Assembly (NCBI GenBank): GCA_018697195.1 | Contig: CM031872.1 | Span: 8,489,977 to 8,553,976 of the forward strand | DNA: 64,000 bases | DNA from: Certhia americana | Taxonomy: Eukaryota > Chordata > Aves > Passeriformes > Certhiidae | Reading direction: 5' to 3' | Shown: piece by piece, positions 1-11,232 of the stretch | How positions within the stretch are numbered: position 1 is the stretch's first letter | Layout: the number at the start of each line of letters is the position of its first letter | Program-made: the position numbers and the translations under genes | Notes under the pieces: model-generated | What the model was told of the DNA's origin: nothing | Databases searched by the model: none | The model's input: only the letters and a program-made list of their open reading frames with translations

Positions 1-280
1 TAGGAATAACTACTTTACCATGTTTTATTACTTTCTAATCTTTAAATCTTATTGGGGGACCCTTCCTGTTGAGCCAGGGAGGAAGGGTCTGTTTGCTTTT
101 GGTATGTCTGCTTGTAAATTACATTTTTAACAAAGAAAGACCTTTGGTCAGCCAAAGCTGTTCTATAAACATTCAGACAGACACTGCTTTCATTTCAATG
201 TCTGTTCTAGTTTCTGCATTCTTAGCATCTTTGGATAAGCAGTCATATTTATAATCTTGTTTCTTCCTTTCTAGCAAGCA
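1..280 (-). mobile_element. Endogenous retrovirus LTR, partial (cut by window edge)
   Basis: Read on the minus strand this stretch aligns almost end to end with the first ~290 bp of the intact LTR at 9784-10475. Shared blocks include the segment around the word AGATGCTAAGAATGCAGAAA, the CAGCTTTGGCTGACCAAAGG block and the AGAAAGTAATAAAACATGG block. The 5' end of the LTR is near 280, where the minus strand reads TGCTTGC. The CT-rich middle, poly(A) signal and 3' end of the LTR would lie left of base 1. It is a diverged copy with small indels, sitting in WHRN intron 2 in the same orientation as the gene. Whether it is a solo LTR or one end of a provirus cannot be told from this window. Confidence 0.8.
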
Positions 281-2267
281 TCTCCCAAAACCCCATGAGC
301 ACCAGTGGGGTGGTGCCAGCCAGCCCTGACTGTGAATTTCCCCTCTGGCATCCCTGCCTGTGCAAACAGAGCCATGATCCCCCTCCACCCAGACTGGGAC
401 TGAGCTCCCTCCAGCCCTCTGTCCATCCCTGGGCAGTGCAGGATCATTCCAGGCACTTCCCAGAGGACAAACCCCACAGGGGGCTCCTCCTCCCAGCCTC
501 GTGCCTGATCACCCCCAATTAACAATGCCAGGACAAACCTCCCATAGATCCAGCACATAAAGCAGAAGACAGTTCATGTTTCCCACAGCCTGCCAGGCAG
601 CACCACAACAGATGTTCTCCCCACCAAATGCTGATCTGCAAACCCAGCTTCCATCTGCCTTCATCCACCCTCTCCTGCTCACAGGGCCTGGCAATATTTG
701 GATGTTTAGGTGGGAATTTGGAGTGCGTGAGCAATCCTGTGCTCAGCTCCCTTGAGGAGTCTCCATTTAAAATGGCCTTTGTTCACTCGCTGCATGACAC
801 TTTCTAAATGAATAACTCCAGGGTTATTTTTTTGCTTTGCTCCTGAGTTTTGAGTCATTTCTGGAGAAAAGCAGACAGCAGGAATAAAAACAAATGAGAA
901 AAGCAAAAATGTGTTTCACACTGATAGAAACAACCAGAAACAAGCTATTTTGTGAAGGGCTTTTATATCTAAACCCCTTCACTGCAGTCAAACCAAAATC
1001 TTTCACATTTACCTGGATGGAAAAATAATTCCCAGCTCCAAGTCAGTAATTAATCCATCTTTCTAGAGGACACAGCATCACAGAGGGAATTCAGGCCAAT
1101 CTTAAGAGTGGCTGGTATTGAAAACCTATTTTCTGTCTTGGTGATAGAAACACAGAAATCAGCAGCAGGACACAAATCCAACTAAGGCTCCAAATTTTGG
1201 ATTTAGAGAAAGGGATGCAAAGCTGGAATGAGAATTAAAAGACATCAACTACCTGTACCAGCATCCTTCTCTGAAAAACCTAATGTTCCCTGGGTTTCCT
1301 TTCCCTGCTTTGAAGGGCAGAAAGTGCTGGAAACAATTGAAGGATTATAAAGGAATTAGAGAGACCTTCATGCTTCAGGCTGGAGAGACGAGCTGGGTTC
1401 TGAACCCACCCAAAGGAGCAGCTGCCTGTCACATCCAAGGGCAGTTTGGTTTTCTCTTCACAGGGAAACCTTGCTCTGGACCACAGAACACTTCGCTGAG
1501 AGGCTTTGGAAATTAGGAAAATATTCAATTTTTTGAAGTGCTGCAACTTCTCAATCTGTCTGATGGCATCTGCTCTAAGTTTTTCACCCCACCATGGCTG
1601 TGCCTCTCCAAAAATTCCCCAGTTTGGGAAAAATACAAGGAGGAGAAATGCAGCAAGGTGCCTGGAACCACAGATCATGTCAGAATGGACTGGGAATGAC
1701 AAAATTCCCTCTCTAAGTCCCTGAATGGCATTTAGATGTGCTGGGGTTCACACCAGGAGGGGCAGCTCTGCATGCAGACATTTCCATTTCCCTTTAACAC
1801 TATCCTGGTAAGCTGAGAAGCTGCTCCCCCCACATGGGGAGAGCATCAGATGGAGTAAGAGATACCCCCTGTCCTCTGCTGCTGAGGTGCTGCCACGTGA
1901 GCCTCTCTGCTCACCCCTGCACCGGGCAAACCTGCACTTCCAGAGGCAGGAAAGCCACGGACACAGAAATCCTGGAGCCACAGAACCCAGCAAACCCGAG
2001 CTGTGTGGAAAAACCTCAGCACCCCTGGAAAATACATCGCTGCTGGCAGCCCAGAAAGTTGGGTTGCTGAGGGCTTAATTGTATCTCTTAATCAGCTAAT
2101 AGCTACGGCTCCCTGAAGGAACCCTGCAGCAGGAACTGCCAAGAACAGCGTGGTAGAGAGCAGGGAACAAGCAGGGAGCATCCAGCTCACAGACACACTG
2201 CAGGTTTTGGGAATGGCTGGGAAAGGCAGCAGTGCTGGCTCAGTGGGGTCAGGCTGGGGATGGAAGG

Positions 2268-2707
2268 TGATGCCTTTTGGGGCTACCTGAAAACAGAGGC
2301 CAGACAGAGTTAAGGGAATAAAAAGCAGTTCTATTTATTTAAAGGCTTTCAGGTACATTTAGGGCAGACAAAGCCCCCCAGGAGCTTCACCCAAACTGGA
2401 CCCTGGGTCACAGGTTTCACACTTTGATAAGTTTGGCCCATTTGCATATTGGGGGTTAATCTGCCAATTACAGCTGCAGATAATGAAGTCATTTACCCCA
2501 AGTTTGCTCTCCCCAACTCACTTTGGTTTACATTTCTCAGGGCCTGATGCAGTGAGGTGTCCTTGATTGCCAGGAGAGGAATTGTTGTGTCTGACCCAAA
2601 TGGGAGAGCAGCAGCTCCCACTGTGTGTGGAGTTTAGAGTGATGCACTAAAGAATTGCAGGATTACAAATAGATGAGAAATATAAAAGCTGAAATCCTAA
2701 GGCATCA
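2268..2707 (-). mobile_element. LTR-like element with 9-bp inverted termini
   Basis: The block begins TGATGCCTT and ends AAGGCATCA, a perfect 9-bp terminal inverted repeat with the TG...CA ends of an LTR. On the minus strand an AATAAA motif lies in an A/T-rich stretch about 70 bp from the 3' end (plus strand near 2330-2345), as expected for an LTR poly(A) signal. No convincing target-site duplication is visible: the left flank reads GGAAGG and the right flank CAGGAG. Length is 440 bp. A non-autonomous DNA transposon is the alternative reading. No coding sequence is present. Confidence 0.5.
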
Positions 2708-3357
2708 CAGGAGCAATGGAGGGATAAATTGATTGCAAGGATGAAACAAAGGCTGAGCCATTCTGTGACAAGGGTTTAGGAATCACGGGACAATTTGCAC
2801 TCTCCTGCCCAAGGGTCTCTGTCTCCAGTGATGGGCACAACACAGGGGTGGTGACAGGAGGGGTGTCCCTGTCACGCTGGCTGTCCCAGCATTGTCACAC
2901 TTCTGCCAGCCTGGCCCCACAGCCCACACATGGCTCTGGAGTGACACTGAGGCACAAATGTCCAAGGAGGGAGCAGAACCTGTGACCAGACTGATGCTCC
3001 CAGTGGTTCCCAGTGGACAGTGGTGATCCAGGGCCCCTCTGGGAACACACCCTCAACACAGCATTCCCTGGGCCAAGCCCCTCTGCTTGGGCTCTGCCAC
3101 TCAGGCTGGCACATGTGATCAGCACTCCAGTGCCAAGGCCCTGGCACTGCCCAAGAGGGCATTTGGGTTCCATTTCCACTTTATGCTTCTACTCTTCCCC
3201 CCTGGCTGAAGCTCCCTTCAGGTGAGAAGCTGTGACACCCCCAGGGAGAGCTGGGATCACTCTGAGCTCCTAAATCCAGCCTGTCCTGACACCATCCTAA
3301 ATCAGGCAGCACACAGGGCAGCTGTTCTGTGGGGGGAATTGAGGACAGCACAGAAAA

Positions 3358-3680
3358 CAGAATGGTTTGGGTTGGAAACGACATTAAAGCCCATCCAGTG
3401 CCACCCCTGCCATGGGCAGGGACACCTCCCACTGTCCCAGGCTGCTCCCAGCCCCAGTGTCCAGCCTGGCCTGGGACACTGCCAGGGATCCAGGGGCAGC
3501 CCCAGCTGCTCTGGGCACCCTGTGCCAGGGCCTGCCCACCCTGCCAGGGAACAATTCCTGCCCAGTATCCCATCTAACTCTGCTCTCTTTCAGTTTGAAA
3601 TTATTGCCCCTTGTCCTGTCCCTCCATCCCTTGTCCCCAGTCCCTCTCCAGCTCTCCTGGAGCCCCTTTAGGCATTGGAG
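3358..3680 (-). mobile_element. CR1-type LINE fragment, 3' end
   Basis: The plus strand opens with AATGGTTTGGGTTGGAAA, the reverse complement of the bird CR1 3' tail, followed by the standard block containing CAGGGATCCAGGGGCAGCC. The insert is 5'-truncated near 3680. The same ~250-bp block recurs at 9130, 30290 and, on the plus strand, at 7640 and 62500, so these belong to one subfamily. Confidence 0.92.
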
Positions 3681-4649
3681 GCACAGCAACATCCAAGCAA
3701 GGTCACCCCCACACCTTGCCAGGCATTTCCACAGCACCATCCCTGTCCAGTCCTTCCCTGTACCATTCCCAGACTGTGCCCAGCCCCAGGCGACTCCTGC
3801 GTGCATCACACAGCAACATTTGGAAGTCCAAGGTCACGGTTTTAATTTCTGTTCCAAAGCTGAAACATCTGCCATCTCCTGTGGCAGGAAATGAAGGGAA
3901 AAATACACCATCATCAGTGAGGCACTCGCTTCGAGCTGATTCCTGCACAGGATTTCTTCTGGCTGGGTTTATGGAATTACCTGTTGGCAGATTCAATTTT
4001 GCCATTAGATAAGAAAAGGCCTTTCAGCCAGGAATTAGCCTGCCCCAGCACGGCTCAGCACGCAGCTGTCTGGCTGAGCAGGCTTCAGCCATTTCCAGGC
4101 CATTACTGCTGCACCACAACACAAACAACGCCTCGGGAGGCTCACAGAGCTCATCCTCCTCTTGCTTCCCCAAGAAACCCCAGAGTCTGTGTCTAGACAT
4201 CCTGCACACAGCGAGTGTGGGGAGGCAGAGCTGTCTCACAGCCACTGACTGAGTCCTGGAGCAGCTGGGGGGGTGCCAGGGCCATCAGAGCTGTCCCAAT
4301 GTCACCCCCTGCCCAGGCCAGCTCCCTATGGCCACACCAAGATTTGGGCTGCCACCCAACATCCAGCACTGGGGACAGGCAGCAGCTCCCAGGGCTGAGA
4401 GGTGACACCAGAGCACAGTGACCAAACCAAGTCCCCTGCCCATGCCAAGCCTCAGCTGAGCCCAATGCTGCCTCCCCATGGGGCAGGGCTTGGCTCTCAC
4501 ACCAGCTGCCACTTCTGGGTGCTTTTTCTACTTCAAAGGCCTTAAACAACCAAGCAGTGGAACTGCTGCCCCTCAGGGTGGGCTGGGGTGTGACACAAAG
4601 GGTATTTTTGGGCCAGAGCTACAGAATGCCCAGAGCAGAAGGATGACTC

Positions 4650-4777
4650 CTGGAAACATGGAAGGCCAGGCTGGATGTGGCTCAGGGCAACCTGAGGTGA
4701 AGATGCCCCTGCTCACTGCAGGGGGTTGGATTAGATGGGATTTAAAGGTCCTTTCCAACCCAAATCATTCCATGCCT
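4650..4777 (+). mobile_element. CR1-type LINE fragment, short 3' tail
   Basis: Only the last ~125 bp of a CR1 copy remain, ending with the typical AAGGTCCTTTCCAACCCAAA followed by a decayed ATTCCATG terminal repeat. It is heavily 5'-truncated and has no coding capacity. Confidence 0.8.
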
Positions 4778-7389
4778 TTAATCCCCAGGACACTGGTGCA
4801 CCAGTGGCTCACATCCCATATTCCAGTCCAACAGGGAACTAAACCAGCCCCCTATGAGCCTGGATATCCTTAAAGCTGTAAACAAAATCAAAGCCCAGCA
4901 AGGTCAGAGCAAGCAAACAGTGAGAGACGTGGGGAGCTGGATCATTCACACTGCAAATGTCATTACAAACTAATAGCAAGAAATCCTTCCTTCCCTCTCC
5001 TGCATCTCTTATCCTTCATGCTCAAGTAGGCACCAGCAGTGTCTCAAACATTCAAGCCACGCAATATTAGCACAGATATTTTATTTTTTTTTAAGTAATA
5101 ATTACTGCTACTTTTGGCTCCATAACTGCCTGAAGCCGAGGAGATGTTCACACTCTCTTTATCATGTTTTCTTTCTTCTGCTGCACCAAAAGCTTGCAGG
5201 AATAAGCAGCTCCCCTGGCAATAAGCACATTAAGGCACCAATTCAGCTGATGGAATGGTGCTTCTCAGAGAACTCGCAGCCCAGCACTGCCAGAGTGCTT
5301 TTCACACTTCATCTTCCTCCCAGCTCAGCAGCACCTCTGAGTTTTCACTGTCTGAGTGTTTCCAAAGTGCTTTTAATGAAATAAGCTGTCAATCCCACAA
5401 CTCCATCAATGACAATTCATGGCACAAATGGCTCTTGCTGCTGCTGTGAGAAATCCAGAGGACTCTAAGCCTGGACAGACAATAAAAATCCAAGTGCTCT
5501 GAAGCAGAAGGTGAGCACGGGAAGCAGGTCCCAGCTTTCCAGCAGGCAGTGACATCCTGGGCTGGGGCTGGGGACTGTCACCTGCTGTTCCATCTGGCCT
5601 GGCTCCAGCAACATTTCCCTGTTTGCACTATTGCAAACCCTTCCCTTCACACTTCCTGGCCACTGGTGACTCTACCTGCAGGCACAGGGCTCTAAGGAGA
5701 CACTGGATTCACTGATTACAACTACAGGAAAATGCTAAATTTGGGAAATACAGCACCTGCCACACAGCACAGCTACGGAAAACAAGGATCTGTAACACCT
5801 TGCACAATCCCAGGCTGAACCTGCCAGCAGCTCCTTCAGCCCAATATTCCCTCAATCCTCAGCTCCCTTCTCCAGTGCCATCACTCGTGGCAGGCCAGGT
5901 CTAAACCTGGCCCAGATCTCAGCACCCCTCTGCTCACCCAGAACAGCCTCTGACCCGAGCTCAGGGCAGGCTGGATTCTGCCTGGAAGAGGAGGGGGAAA
6001 GCCAAGCCAGCTGCCAAATCCCAATCCCCAAATCCCTTCGGTGGGGATACTTCCCCAGCTGGAAGTGAAGGAATCCCAGTGTCCACAGGAAAAGGTGGAC
6101 AAAGCCACAGGCCGGGAATGCTGCTTTTGGAGCAGAACCACCCTGCCCAAAGCCACCCCAGATCAGACAGAGCCCAACCAGCCTGTTCCACACCTCATCC
6201 CACCAGGATGATCCCCCAGATCCCTGGACAGATCAGTTACACCATCACAGTGGTGGTTTCCATTCCAAACCTTTGGATAACAAATCCTTCTGCCTTGGGA
6301 TAATCAACTCAAACTCGGTGACCAGCCCACCCTTCCAGGCATGCAGATGTGCTGGGGGAAGAGGCAGCCAGACAGGGATATTTCCATTGCCTGAAGAATG
6401 CCAGATGCCTCCAGCAGCCTTGTATTTAACCTTGGGAAAGCTGGAAATATCCCTTTGGCACCAGAGGTGTTGCAGCCGTGGATTTGCTCGCTGGCTTACA
6501 TCGCTGCAGCCTCCTGCTGCAGGGCTGGAGCTGCTCTGCTGTGCTTCCCCAAACCCTGCCTGTTTGAAAGCTCTGGCACATTCATTCCAGGACATTCAGA
6601 TCGATTAGAAATAGGAGAGAGTGGGATTAAAAAAAAAAAAAACCAACTAATTCTCCCCTGAGAATGAACCACCCACAAATCAAAGAGGCCTCGGTGCCTG
6701 TCAGTTCTGGTTGACTGGGCTGAATTAACCACGGATGTGTTGCATTTATTTGCATTTTTGTGAACAGAATAAGCCCACTTTCAGCAGTTAATTATATATC
6801 TGTAGCTACCCATAAATCTACACATACAAATAAAAAGGGAGAAAACTGGAGGCAGGTTGTTCCCCTGTTCTGGGACACGTTTTCACCCCTCCACAGTGCT
6901 CAGTAATTCAGGCCACAGCGCCTCAGCTCATCTATGCCCTGCAGCCTGTGCAGAAAATGTCACACCAAATAACCCCTGTCCAACACCAGCCAGGCAGGGC
7001 AGGCTCTGCTCGCTGCCAGCAGCCTTGGACTGGGGGAATTGCTTCCACCACCAGCTGGCACAGTAAGGCACCTCTGGATACAGAGCTGTCTGGCCAGCCT
7101 TGAGCTTTTCAGAGTGGGAGCAGCCAGTAATTTTCTTTTTTTCTGCTCTTACAGATGGGAAATCAGGAGTGGAGGCTACTGCAAAGTGCATTCCAAGCCT
7201 TGTGCACTTAGAGCAATGACCAGTGTCCCTGCTGGTGTGACACCAAGGAGTGGGGCCAGGAGAAGGTTGAACACTCCCTCTCCATCCCATCTCCATCATT
7301 GAGAGCTTCAAATATTTCCTGCAGCTGTCATGGATTGTTCCCAGGTTAACAGAGGGGCCTCCAGCCCCCTGTCCTGGGGTGAAAGCAAG

Positions 7390-7853
7390 ATCCTCTGCTG
7401 GAGAGATCCAGAGGAGGCACCAGGGGGATCAGAGGGATGGAGCAGCTCTGCTGGGAGGAAAGGCTGGGAGAGCTGAGATTGTTCACCTGGAGAGGAGAAG
7501 CTTTGGGGTGACCTCAGTGTGACCTTGCAGGGCCTGAAGGAGCTGACAGGAAAGATGGAGAGAGACAATTGACATGGTCTGGAGTGCCAGGACAAGGGGG
7601 GATGGCTTTAAGCTGACAGAATGGAGGGGTAGGTGGGATACTGGGAATGAATTGTTCCCTGGGGGGGGGTGGATACAGGGTGCCCAGAGCAGCTGGGGCT
7701 GCCCCTGGATCCCTGGCAGTGTCCCAGGCCAGGCTGGACATTGGGGCTGGGAGCAGCCTGGGACAGTGGGAAGTGTCCCTGCCCATGGCAGGGGGTGGGA
7801 CTGTCTAAGCTTTAAGGTCCCTTTTAACCCAAACCAGTCTGGGATTCTGTGAA
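7390..7853 (+). mobile_element. CR1-type LINE fragment, 3' end
   Basis: About 460 bp of CR1 3' sequence. The upstream part (GATCCAGAGGAGGCACCAGG onward) is shared with the copy at 62290, and the end is the AACCAGTCTGGGATTCTGTG tail. Stop-free runs antisense to it are by-products of the GC-rich repeat, not genes. Confidence 0.92.
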
Positions 7854-9124
7854 GAAGCCAAAGGCAGCCTGACTGTGTGGAGCAGCAGCAAGGAATGGGA
7901 GGACACAAGCTCAGAGTTTGGAAGAGCCACTCCTCACACCTGGGCAAAGGTGCACACACCAGGATGAGCAGGAGCACACCCAGGGCTGACACATCTTCCC
8001 AGGGCCCTGCAAGGGGCCAGGACCACACGAGGCTGAGACAGAGGCAGGGGACACTCAGCTCCAGGTTTCTGAGCATTTCATGTCCACACACTGAAGGAAC
8101 GATGTGCACAGAAACAACTCCCCACAGCTGCCCAGAGCTGTGCTGCTCTGTCAAGGTGACAGTGGGTGGCAGGGAGTGGGGGACATCAGCCAGCAGAGTC
8201 TGCTTTTCTCCTCTCCTTAAAATAAAAATAATAGGCCCTTCTCCCTTGTGGCCCACATGAATATTTCATCAGCAAACTGCTTCATCCTGTATTAGATTTT
8301 TCTCTCCCTCTGGCTGAGATGGGAAGCTCACAGACCTTTCCACAGCATTTCCAGGAGCTGAGGACATTTTGGGCACAGACAGAGCGATGTCAGGATAAAA
8401 GGGTGGAAATAGTCAAGGTTCCCAGCAATTCTGTGTCTTTGGGAAGGCAGTGCTGATTCCTAGGACAGTACTTTGATATTCCATGGGTGGCAAGGAGGAA
8501 ACACCACGTCCTGCTTGTGTAGGATGAGGTTCCCTGTCCACCTGTCCCTTCAGCTGTGCCTCACTCCACGGGCACCTGAGCACTGTGACTCTGCAGTGAC
8601 ACCTCTGCAGGCCTGGCTGGCCATGGGAAGTGTGAGGGAGAGGAGACATCAAATCCCCGAGATCAAATATTGCAGCTCAAACACCCTGTGCTGGCTTCCC
8701 TTACACCACAGGCTGCTTAAAGGAGGGCAGCTCACAGCAAGAGAGCAGGGCTGGAAATTCAATGTGCTGATGGTTTCCTTCTGTCAGAGCCTGGGATCCA
8801 GGCCCAGCACTGGCCACACTCCCCTGGTGTCACTACAGAAGCCATTCCCCTCCCTGCTCCTTCTTCCCTCACCAGGGTTTTCACTCAGGCCTCTCCTGGC
8901 TCAGGCTGCCTCTCCCCAAACGGAAAAGGAAAATCATCTGGTTTATGTCAGAGCATGTGTAGAAGAGAATTGTGAAGGGTGACTTTTTTTTTTATTAAGA
9001 CAGAACTTCCAGGAGACCCAAGAAAGCCTCGCAGGAACACCTGAGGGAAGATCTGAACTGCAGGAGGAAGGGCAGGAATGCACCCTGAGATCCAGCCCTC
9101 CACATCTACAGGTGACACACATTA

Positions 9125-9490
9125 GAAGAGAACTTAAAACTCATCCAGTGCCACCCCTGCCATGGCAGGGACACCTCCCACTGTCCCAGGCTGCTCCCAG
9201 CCCCAATGTCCAGCCTGGCCTGGGACACTGCCAGGGATCCAGGGGCAGCCCCAGCTGCTCTGGGCACCCTGTGCCAGGGCCTGCCCACCCTGCCAGGGAA
9301 CAATTCCTGCCCAATATCCCATCTATCCCTGCTCTCTATCAGCTTCAAGCCATTCCCTGTGTCCTGTCCCTCCATGCCTTATCCCCAGTCCCTCTCCAGC
9401 TCTCCTGAGTCCCTTTAGGCACTGAGAGGGGCTCTGAGGTCTCCCCAGAGCTTTTCTGTCTCCAGGCTGGACATGGATGTCAGTCCCTCA
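9125..9490 (-). mobile_element. CR1-type LINE fragment, 3' end
   Basis: Reverse-complement CR1 block very similar to 3358-3680, extending a little further into the element (through a TCTCCAGGCTGGACATGGAT segment). The 3' terminal octamer repeats are lost; the left end begins directly in CTCATCCAGTGCC. Confidence 0.9.
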
Positions 9491-9777
9491 GTGTCCAGCC
9501 AAACAACCTCCTGTTGGGAAAAACCTTAAAACCCAGTCCTGGTTTAGTGGCCATTCCTGGCAGGACCTTCCCTGCCAGACCAGACTGGATCTTTCCTCCC
9601 CTCAGCCCAGCTCCTCCCTGTGTCAAACAGGAACAAAGCCAACCCACCCCATCCCACAGGGCTCCTGGGGACAGACAGGGGAAAAGGAGCCCAAGGGAGA
9701 AAACCAGGATGCTAAAGGAGAGCCAGGCCAGGCCAGTGACAAGCCCAGGGGGAACAAAGAGAGCTGGGCCCTGCATG

Positions 9778-9783
9778 GGAAGA
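9778..9783. repeat. Target-site duplication, left copy (GGAAGA)
   Basis: GGAAGA immediately before the TG of the LTR at 9784 is identical to 10476-10481 immediately after its terminal CA. A 6-bp duplication is characteristic of alpha- and betaretrovirus-like (class II, ERVK-type) integration. Confidence 0.85.
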
Positions 9784-10475
9784 TGTTGGGAAGGAAGATA
9801 CAGGAAAGTCCTATAAACCTGAGTACTTTTCCAAAGATGCTAAGAATGCAGAAACTAGAACAGACATTGAAATGAAAGCAGAGTTTGTTTGAATGTTGGT
9901 AGAACAGCTTTGGCTGACCAAAGGTCTTTCTCTCTTTTTTTAAGAATGTGATTTACTAACAGACATCCCAAACCAGAACAGACCCTTCTTCCCTGGCTTG
10001 CCAGGAAGGGACCCCTGATGAGATTTAGAGATTAGAAAGTAATAAAACATGGGAATGTAGCGATTCCTATAGGATATATGTAAATGTAGAAATTTGTATT
10101 TGATACTAGATTGGTTAATGAGAAAGTAGAATATTCAACATAGAAAGAGATAGAAGTCATTGTGAAAGGAGAGCTCGCTCTCTTACTCTTATACTCTCTT
10201 GCTCGTACACTCCCTTACACTCTCCCTCTCTTACGCTCTTACTCTTACCCTCTTACTCTCCTGCTCTTACTCTCTCTTGCTTTTGTTCTCTTCTCTCTTG
10301 CTCCTATCCTCTTATGCTCTCTTGCCTTGTGCTCTCTCCTGCTCCTGTGTCCTCCAGCCTGCTCTGAGCTAACCCCGAGCTGGGCTCTTTTCACCCACAC
10401 CCTCTGGAATAAACTTCAAAACTTAACCCTAGAGATCTCGGCCCAGACCGTTCTAGCACTGTCCTGTTTCCTACA
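9784..10475 (+). mobile_element. Solo LTR of a class II-like endogenous retrovirus
   Basis: A 692-bp element starts TGTTGGGAAG and ends GTTTCCTACA, giving TGT...ACA inverted termini. It is flanked by perfect 6-bp direct repeats GGAAGA at 9778-9783 and 10476-10481. An AATAAA poly(A) signal lies at 10408-10413. Between about 10165 and 10350 there is a CT-rich run of degenerate CTCTTA and CTCTTG units. No internal retroviral sequence or second LTR is adjacent, so this is a solo LTR left by LTR-LTR recombination. It lies in WHRN intron 2, antisense to the gene, only 42 bp from the exon 2 donor. A diverged copy of the same family lies at 1-280. Six-base duplications point to an ERVK-like integrase; the family assignment is otherwise inferred. 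Confidence 0.92.
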
Positions 10476-10481
10476 GGAAGA
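10476..10481. repeat. Target-site duplication, right copy (GGAAGA)
   Basis: Second copy of the 6-bp duplication flanking the solo LTR. It is the pre-insertion sequence of whirlin intron 2, 37-42 bp downstream (gene sense) of the exon 2 donor. Confidence 0.85.
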
Positions 10482-10517
10482 GGCACCCAGGGCTGTGACT
10501 GATCCCCCTTTGCTCAC

Positions 10518-10733
10518 CTTCTTCTCATCGCCCTCCTGCAGGAGCTGGAGGTGGCTCCTCTTCTCGCTGTCCCTGCGCAGGGAGCTGTTCTGGTGGTGGG
10601 GCAGCCCCGTGGGGGGGGACACGCTGCGGCCCTGTGGGTCCACCCAGGTGTAGATGTGGTTGGTGACATAACCCCCGGGGATGCGCCCCACCGAGTGCAC
10701 AGACAGGTTCAGCTTCTTGCAGCCCTTCAGCAC
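10518..10733 (-). CDS. WHRN: Whirlin, coding exon 2
   Basis: This 216-bp exon encodes residues 201-272 of whirlin, the PDZ scaffold of hair-cell stereocilia tips and bases and of the photoreceptor periciliary membrane, where it binds usherin and ADGRV1 (known for the family). It starts VLKGCKKL, completing the last helix and strand of the first PDZ domain, continues through GRIPGGYVTNHIYTWVDPQG, which is almost invariant in vertebrate whirlins, and ends LLQEGDEKK just before PDZ2. On the minus strand the acceptor is TTTGCCTTCCAG directly before the exon and the donor is AAG|GTGAGC. Both junctions are phase 0, matching the exon 1 donor. An antisense solo LTR lies 42 bp beyond the donor, but the donor itself is intact. 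The next exon is outside the window. Confidence 0.97.
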
Positions 10734-11119
10734 CTGGAAGGCAAACCAAGGACAAGGGGTTAATGTCCACAGGGCCACCTGGACTTCAGGCAGATGCAGC
10801 TTTGCACTTCTGGAGGCTTAAAGATCTCCAGCTCCTCTGCAGCCACCAGCTGAATGATGCTGCACAAAAAGCTGGTGGGAAAAGCTGAGGTTTTGGCTGC
10901 AACAGAGTCAAAGGCAAAGCTGCTGCTGCTGAGAAAACACAGAGAAAACCTCTCCCATCAGCCAGGGAAAGAGCAGAGTGAAGCAAAGTGGGGAGGTGAG
11001 GTGGGCAGAGCCATTCCCAGGATGGGCTGGCCCCGGGACCAAGCAGCTTCTGCAGCTCTGCAGAGGAGGCAGAGCAGGACGGGGAGCAGTGCTGGAGGAC
11101 AGCAGCACTGATCCTTGTC

Positions 11120-11232
11120 CAGAGTCCTCTCTAACTCTCACAGAGCCCCTTTAGGCACTGGAAAGATCTCCCTGGAGCCTCCTCCCCTCCAGGCTGAACA
11201 CAGATGTCAGCCTCTCAATGACACTGCTGGCA
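11120..11232 (-). mobile_element. CR1-type LINE scrap
   Basis: The segment from AGCCCCTTTAGGCACTGGAA through CTCCAGGCTGAACACAGATG matches the inner part of the CR1 copies at 9125-9490 and 30256-30715. The 3' tail is missing, so this is a fragment truncated at both ends. Confidence 0.7.

Larger units (their letters stand above)
1..10517 (-). other. WHRN: WHRN intron 2 (right-hand part)
   Basis: This is everything downstream, on the gene's strand, of the exon 2 splice donor, so it is intronic. It holds two LTR copies (1-280 and 9784-10475), an LTR-like element (2268-2707) and CR1 tails near 3358-3680, 4650-4777, 7390-7853 and 9125-9490. The remaining stretches (281-2267, 2708-3357, 3681-4649, 4778-7389 and 7854-9124) look like unique intronic DNA with short A- or T-runs. 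I see no exon with convincing splice sites there; whirlin exon 3 and later exons must lie beyond the left edge. 6780-6840 is a short AT-rich patch without further structure. Confidence 0.85.

Noticed and set aside
7483..8256. A 257-codon minus-strand frame
   Set aside because: It is antisense to a CR1 tail, and similar peptide text appears at every other CR1 copy. It is not a host gene or a CR1 reverse transcriptase.
1..10475. The two LTRs as ends of one provirus
   Set aside because: They are in opposite orientation, differ in sequence, and the DNA between them is ordinary intron with CR1 copies and no gag, pol or env.
10162..10653. A 163-codon leucine-rich plus-strand frame that looks like a membrane protein
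   Set aside because: It lies in the CT-rich array of the solo LTR and runs on antisense through whirlin exon 2; leucine and serine richness comes from CTC/TCT units.
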